Origin: Clostridia bacterium
GTDB taxonomy: Bacteria; Bacillota; Clostridia; Christensenellales; Aristaeellaceae
DNA: 36,088 bases
Reading direction: 5' to 3'
Assembly (NCBI GenBank): GCA_017428385.1
Contig: JAFRQX010000020.1
Span: 1-36,088 of the forward strand
In this document: positions 33,462 to 36,088 of the stretch, piece by piece
Layout: each line of letters opens with the position of its first letter
Numbering within the stretch: the stretch's first letter is position 1
Translations under genes and position numbers: made by a program
Notes under the pieces: generated by a model
What the model was told of the DNA's origin: nothing
What the model saw: the letters and a program-made list of their open reading frames with translations, nothing else
Database searches by the model: none

Positions 33462-34766
33462 ATGAAGCGATATTATCAGCCGGAAATTGAAACGGCACCC
33501 AGAGAGAAAATCCTGGAAATCCAGAATGAGAAACTTGTCAAACAAATCCACCATGTCTGGGATAATGTTCCTTATTACCGTCATCTGATGGAGGAAAAGG
33601 GCCTCACACCGGATGACATCAAGACTGTGGATGACATTCATAAACTCCCCTTCCTCAGCAAGGCTGACCTGCGGGATACTTATCCCTATGGTTTGCTGGG
33701 CACGGATCTGAAGGACTGCGTTCGCATCCATTCCACTTCCGGCACCACAGGCAAACGGGTTGTCGCCTTCTATACCCAGCACGATATCGACCTGTGGGAA
33801 GACTGCTGTGCCCGCGCCATCGTAGCCGCCGGCGGTACGGAAGAGGATGTGGTCCAGGTCTGCTACGGCTACGGGCTGTTCACCGGCGGTTCCGGTCTGC
33901 ACGGCGGTTCACATAAAGTGGGCTGCCTGACCCTGCCGATGTCTTCCGGCAACACAGAACGCCAGATTCAGTTCATGATGGACCTGGAATCCACCATCAT
34001 CTGCTGCACACCTTCTTATGCTGCCTACATCGGCGAATCCCTGAAAGAGCAGGGATTCAAACCTGAAGACAACAAACTGAAGGCCGGCATCTTCGGTGCG
34101 GAACCCTGGACTGAAGAGATGCGCCATGAAATCGAAAAAAGCCTGGGTATCAAAGCCTATGATATCTATGGCCTGACGGAAACCAGCGGCCCCGGGGTTG
34201 CCTTCGAATGCGAAGAGCAGAAGGGCATGCACATCAATGAGGACCACTTCTATGCTGAGATTATCGATCCGGATACAGGTGAAGTCCTGCCGGAAGGCTC
34301 TGTCGGCGAACTGGTCTTCACCGCCCTGGATAAAGAGGCTTTCCCGCTTCTTCGCTACCGCACCCGCGACCTTTGCGTGCTGAACCGTACTCCCTGCTCC
34401 TGCGGCCGCACTCATGTCCGCATGGCCAAGCCCATGGGCCGCAGCGACGATATGCTGATCATCCGCGGCGTCAACGTCTTCCCGAGCCAGATCGAAACCG
34501 TCCTGCTCAATGAAGGCTATACGCCCAATTATCAGATCGTCCTGGATCGCGAACGGAACACCGATACCTTCGACGTCTATGTTGAAGTCAGCCCGGACCA
34601 GTTCTCCGACTTGATGGGCCAGATCCAGAAGATGGAGAAGGGGCTTGAGTCCGCCATGCGCACAATGCTTGGTATCGGGCCCAAGATCCACCTGGTAGCC
34701 CCCAAGACCATCACCCGCAGCGAAGGCAAAGCTGTCCGCGTCATCGACAAACGCAAACTTCACTGA
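33462..34766 (+). CDS. paaK: Phenylacetate-CoA ligase family enzyme
   Basis: 434 residues. Adenylate-forming motifs are present: P-loop STSGTTGK (91-98), IYGLTETSGPG, LLRYRTRD, and the hinge and C-terminal RSDDMLIIRGVNVFPSQIE. Length and RYRTRD/RGVNVFP match PaaK, which makes phenylacetyl-CoA from phenylacetate, ATP and CoA. Related clostridial and archaeal ligases also act on indoleacetate and other aryl acids, so substrate is provisional. The ribosome site is AAAGGAG. It is followed by a double-ACT gene, the usual partner of this ligase group in anaerobes. Expression is apparently controlled by the Phe leader attenuator upstream, which points to a biosynthetic or salvage role rather than degradation. 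Confidence 0.9.
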   Translation: MKRYYQPEIETAPREKILEIQNEKLVKQIHHVWDNVPYYRHLMEEKGLTPDDIKTVDDIHKLPFLSKADLRDTYPYGLLGTDLKDCVRIHSTSGTTGKRVVAFYTQHDIDLWEDCCARAIVAAGGTEEDVVQVCYGYGLFTGGSGLHGGSHKVGCLTLPMSSGNTERQIQFMMDLESTIICCTPSYAAYIGESLKEQGFKPEDNKLKAGIFGAEPWTEEMRHEIEKSLGIKAYDIYGLTETSGPGVAFECEEQKGMHINEDHFYAEIIDPDTGEVLPEGSVGELVFTALDKEAFPLLRYRTRDLCVLNRTPCSCGRTHVRMAKPMGRSDDMLIIRGVNVFPSQIETVLLNEGYTPNYQIVLDRERNTDTFDVYVEVSPDQFSDLMGQIQKMEKGLESAMRTMLGIGPKIHLVAPKTITRSEGKAVRVIDKRKLH

Positions 34767-34878
34767 TATAATAAATAACAAAGAAACTATTCCGTTCAAG
34801 CAGCATTTTCCCATCAGGCAACCAATTCACATTGTGCATTATGCATTGTGCATTGTGCATTAAACAAAGGAGGTTCCT

Positions 34879-35304
34879 ATGGCTATTACGCAATTGTCCG
34901 TCTTTCTGATGAACCAGCCCGGCGCGCTGATCGAAGCCATCCAGGCCCTTTCCGACGCAGGCATCAATATCCGTGCCATGAGTATTGCCGAAGCCAATGA
35001 CTTTGGTATTCTCCGCATCATCGTTTCCGATACTGACACCGCCTGCAAGGTCCTGGGTGATAAGTATCTCTTCTCCAAAACAGAAGTGGTTGCCGCACTC
35101 ATGAGCGACCGCAGCGGCGCCCTCTACCCCATCCTTACGGCTCTCAACGAGGCAAACATCAATATTGAATATATGTACGCTTTCACCGGTTCCGGCCCGG
35201 AAGAAGCCTATGTGGTCATCCGGGTCAATGATGTAAAAACCGCGGAAGAGCTGCTGAATGCCAACGGCATCCGGACTCTTTCCGATGAAAGCCTGAAAAT
35301 CTGA
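34879..35304 (+). CDS. Double ACT-domain amino-acid-sensing protein
   Basis: 141 residues made of two ACT domains (about 1-68 and 70-140). The first starts QLSVFLMNQPGALIEAI, the second SGALYPILTALNEANINIEYMY. Each has the beta-alpha-beta-beta-alpha-beta pattern with the NxPG/SGA ligand loop. There is no catalytic domain. ACT pairs bind amino acids at domain interfaces. Such stand-alone proteins commonly sit next to phenylacetate-CoA ligase genes and may regulate that enzyme; this role is inferred. AAAGGAGG precedes the ATG, directly after a heptad repeat tract (34832-34866). Confidence 0.9.
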   Translation: MAITQLSVFLMNQPGALIEAIQALSDAGINIRAMSIAEANDFGILRIIVSDTDTACKVLGDKYLFSKTEVVAALMSDRSGALYPILTALNEANINIEYMYAFTGSGPEEAYVVIRVNDVKTAEELLNANGIRTLSDESLKI

Positions 35305-35407
35305 AATCTGCTTTCATTCTTTACGATTTTTGCATTGTTTTCGCCGTACAAACTCCCATTTCATGGGAATTTGCCTCATTTGGTTTTCTTTTGCCATTTG
35401 CAGTCCA

Positions 35408-35436
35408 TTGTTGCTGAAGCCCTTATGTGATATAGT
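35408..35436 (+). promoter_or_regulatory. Promoter of the small conserved gene
   Basis: TTGTTG (35408-35413), a 17-bp spacer and TATAGT (35431-35436). It is about 70 nt upstream of the ATG at 35506. The rest of 35305-35430 has only a weak cccat/atggg hairpin. Confidence 0.55.
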
Positions 35437-35505
35437 ATCTTTTGGCGGAACGATCCGCAGAACACATTTTCAGTATCAGGCGCACAGCGCGAAAGGAAGA
35501 GACAT

Positions 35506-35733
35506 ATGAAGAAGGTTATCTGCAAGATCGAGTACGATACCGACGCTTCCGAACTGATCCAGAAGAAAGTTTTCGGCGTATTCGGCGATCCCAAGGGCTA
35601 TGAAGAGTCCCTGTACAAGACCCAGGGCGGCAAGTTCTTCCTGTATGGTTACGGCGGAACTGAATCCCCCTATCCGGAAGAGACCATCAAGCGTCTCGCC
35701 GCTGACAAGGTTCAGGCTTGGCAGAACAGTTGA
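35506..35733 (+). CDS. Small conserved protein of unknown function
   Basis: 75 residues. The pattern K-K-V-I/YDTDASELI, then EESLYKTQGGKFFLYGYGG and a C-terminal helix (ETIKRLAADKVQAW) resembles a widespread family of small intestinal-anaerobe proteins with YDT-ET-A, E-LY-TK-G-FFLHGEGG motifs, often found near mobile elements. This copy is shorter in its central part. AAAGGAAGAG precedes the ATG, and it has its own promoter and terminator. Function is not known. Confidence 0.8.
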   Translation: MKKVICKIEYDTDASELIQKKVFGVFGDPKGYEESLYKTQGGKFFLYGYGGTESPYPEETIKRLAADKVQAWQNS

Positions 35734-35738
35734 ACATT

Positions 35739-35764
35739 AAGAGCCACCCTTCGGGGTGGCTCTT
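35739..35764 (+). terminator. Terminator after the small conserved gene
   Basis: An 11-bp perfect stem aagagccaccc-ttcg-gggtggctctt with a UUCG tetraloop, 5 bp after the stop. The T tract is weak, and a second hairpin follows at 35820. Confidence 0.75.
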
Positions 35765-35770
35765 CAACTG

Positions 35771-35819
35771 TTCACTCTACACTCTTCACTTTTCACTCAT
35801 CACTCTTAACTCATCACTT
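35771..35819 (+). repeat. Seven-unit heptad repeat tract
   Basis: Seven successive 7-bp units in strict phase: TTCACTC, TACACTC, TTCACTT, TTCACTC, ATCACTC, TTAACTC, ATCACTT. The central AC and the T at position 6 are kept in all units. It is non-coding and lies between two terminator hairpins. Confidence 0.8.
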
Positions 35820-35841
35820 GCCTGCCTTCGGCAGGCTTTTT
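35820..35841 (+). terminator. Second terminator with five T
   Basis: gcctgcc-ttc-ggcaggc is a 7-bp stem followed by TTTTT. It backs up the hairpin at 35739 and starts directly at the end of the heptad tract. Confidence 0.75.
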
Positions 35842-35845
35842 CAAT

Positions 35846-35930
35846 TCAAAAGAACAGCTTCCGCTCCGGAAGCTGTTCTCTCCACCATTTTTAAGTCTTA
35901 AGTTTTCATTTTTCAGTATTCATTACATAA
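35846..35930. repeat. Hairpin repeat (copy 2) followed by heptads
   Basis: A perfect 13-bp inverted repeat agaacagcttccg-ctc-cggaagctgttct (35851-35879), then ctccaccatttttaag as in copy 1 at 24176. Six 7-bp units follow (35889-35930: TTTTAAG, TCTTAAG, TTTTCAT, TTTTCAG, TATTCAT, TACATAA). On the minus strand the hairpin is followed by TTTTGA. Confidence 0.7.
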
Positions 35931-35952
35931 AAAAGAATGGTGCTTTATGATA

Positions 35953-36088
35953 TGTACCCAGTTTCCTGGACACATTGAATTATGATCGAGGCTCAATCCA
36001 TGGATGCCAACCTGTATTTTACGGGTGGCATCCATTTTGTTTTTGCCTGGATGCGCTCATTGTTGTAGTAGTCAATGTACCTCGCCAT
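35953..36088 (-). mobile_element. IS3-family insertion sequence end (partial)
   Basis: The likely terminal inverted repeat tgtacccagtttcctggaca begins at 35953, 40 bp past the transposase stop codon. The TG start and GGACAC sequence are in keeping with IS3-family ends. The rest lies beyond the right edge, so the other end and target duplication cannot be checked. It is inserted just past the heptad tract. Confidence 0.7.
35993..36088 (-). CDS. IS3-family transposase OrfB, C-terminal fragment at window edge
   Basis: Only the last 31 codons and the TGA are visible. The peptide contains YIDYYNNERIQ and KWMPPVKYRLAS, the hallmark C-terminus of the IS3-family DDE integrase (rve domain), whose usual form is Y-I-x-Y-Y-N-x-x-R-I-Q with S/P-P-V-x-Y-R. 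The open frame continues past the edge. The catalytic residues are outside the window, so integrity cannot be judged. Confidence 0.85.
   Translation of the reverse strand: MARYIDYYNNERIQAKTKWMPPVKYRLASMD

Noticed and set aside
33227..33463. 78-codon minus ORF upstream of paaK
   Set aside because: It is antisense to the leader peptide and terminator and includes the 21-bp repeats. No ribosome site precedes it.

Overview
The window looks like a chromosomal segment of a low-to-mid-GC Firmicute of class Clostridia. The basis is GGAGG-type ribosome binding sites before most genes, AddB rather than RecBCD, DegV and YitT proteins, KtrAB/TrkAH-type potassium uptake, a CD1247-type zinc-ribbon protein, and long CnaB-repeat surface proteins. 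A gut or rumen Clostridiales/Christensenellales-like commensal would fit, but the genus cannot be fixed from sequence alone. I see no rRNA, tRNA or CRISPR array.

Layout. (1) 1-17817, minus strand, is a cell-surface and secretion region. It holds a giant CnaB/SpaA-repeat adhesin that runs off the left edge, a 1241-residue Pro/Thr- and Glu-rich secreted protein with SH3-like repeats, a ROK sugar kinase with a TIM-barrel sugar isomerase, and a two-gene unit of a smaller CnaB protein plus an oligopeptide-type solute-binding protein. (2) 18003-21735, minus, holds a GtrB/DPM-like glycosyltransferase, TrkA, TrkH and a YfcE-type phosphoesterase. (3) 21757-29754, minus, is housekeeping: CD1247-like protein, EF-P, M24 peptidase, threonine synthase, a small P-loop protein and AddB. 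(4) 30105-33006 holds YitT (+), an SPFH/Band-7 protein (-) and a DegV protein (-). (5) 33125-35304, plus, is a phenylacetate-CoA ligase/ACT-domain unit behind an unusually clear transcription-attenuation leader. (6) 35431-36088 has a small conserved protein, then repeats and the end of an IS3-family element whose transposase is cut by the window edge.

The most interesting signal is at 33125-33311. A consensus promoter is followed by a 16-codon leader ORF containing Phe-Phe-Phe, mutually exclusive hairpins and an intrinsic terminator, all just before paaK and a double-ACT gene. This is the architecture of ribosome-mediated attenuation in response to phenylalanine. It suggests that this ligase works toward phenylalanine synthesis from phenylacetate, or is at least gated by phenylalanine supply.

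A second signal is a two-copy structured intergenic element (24241-24338 and 29804-29887). It has two bulged hairpins, a compensatory base-pair change, and an apical stem that is completely replaced yet still pairs. Both copies sit next to strictly seven-base-periodic repeat tracts, and such tracts occur at several other intergenic sites in the window. A third repeat, a 13-bp hairpin with a conserved flank, occurs twice.
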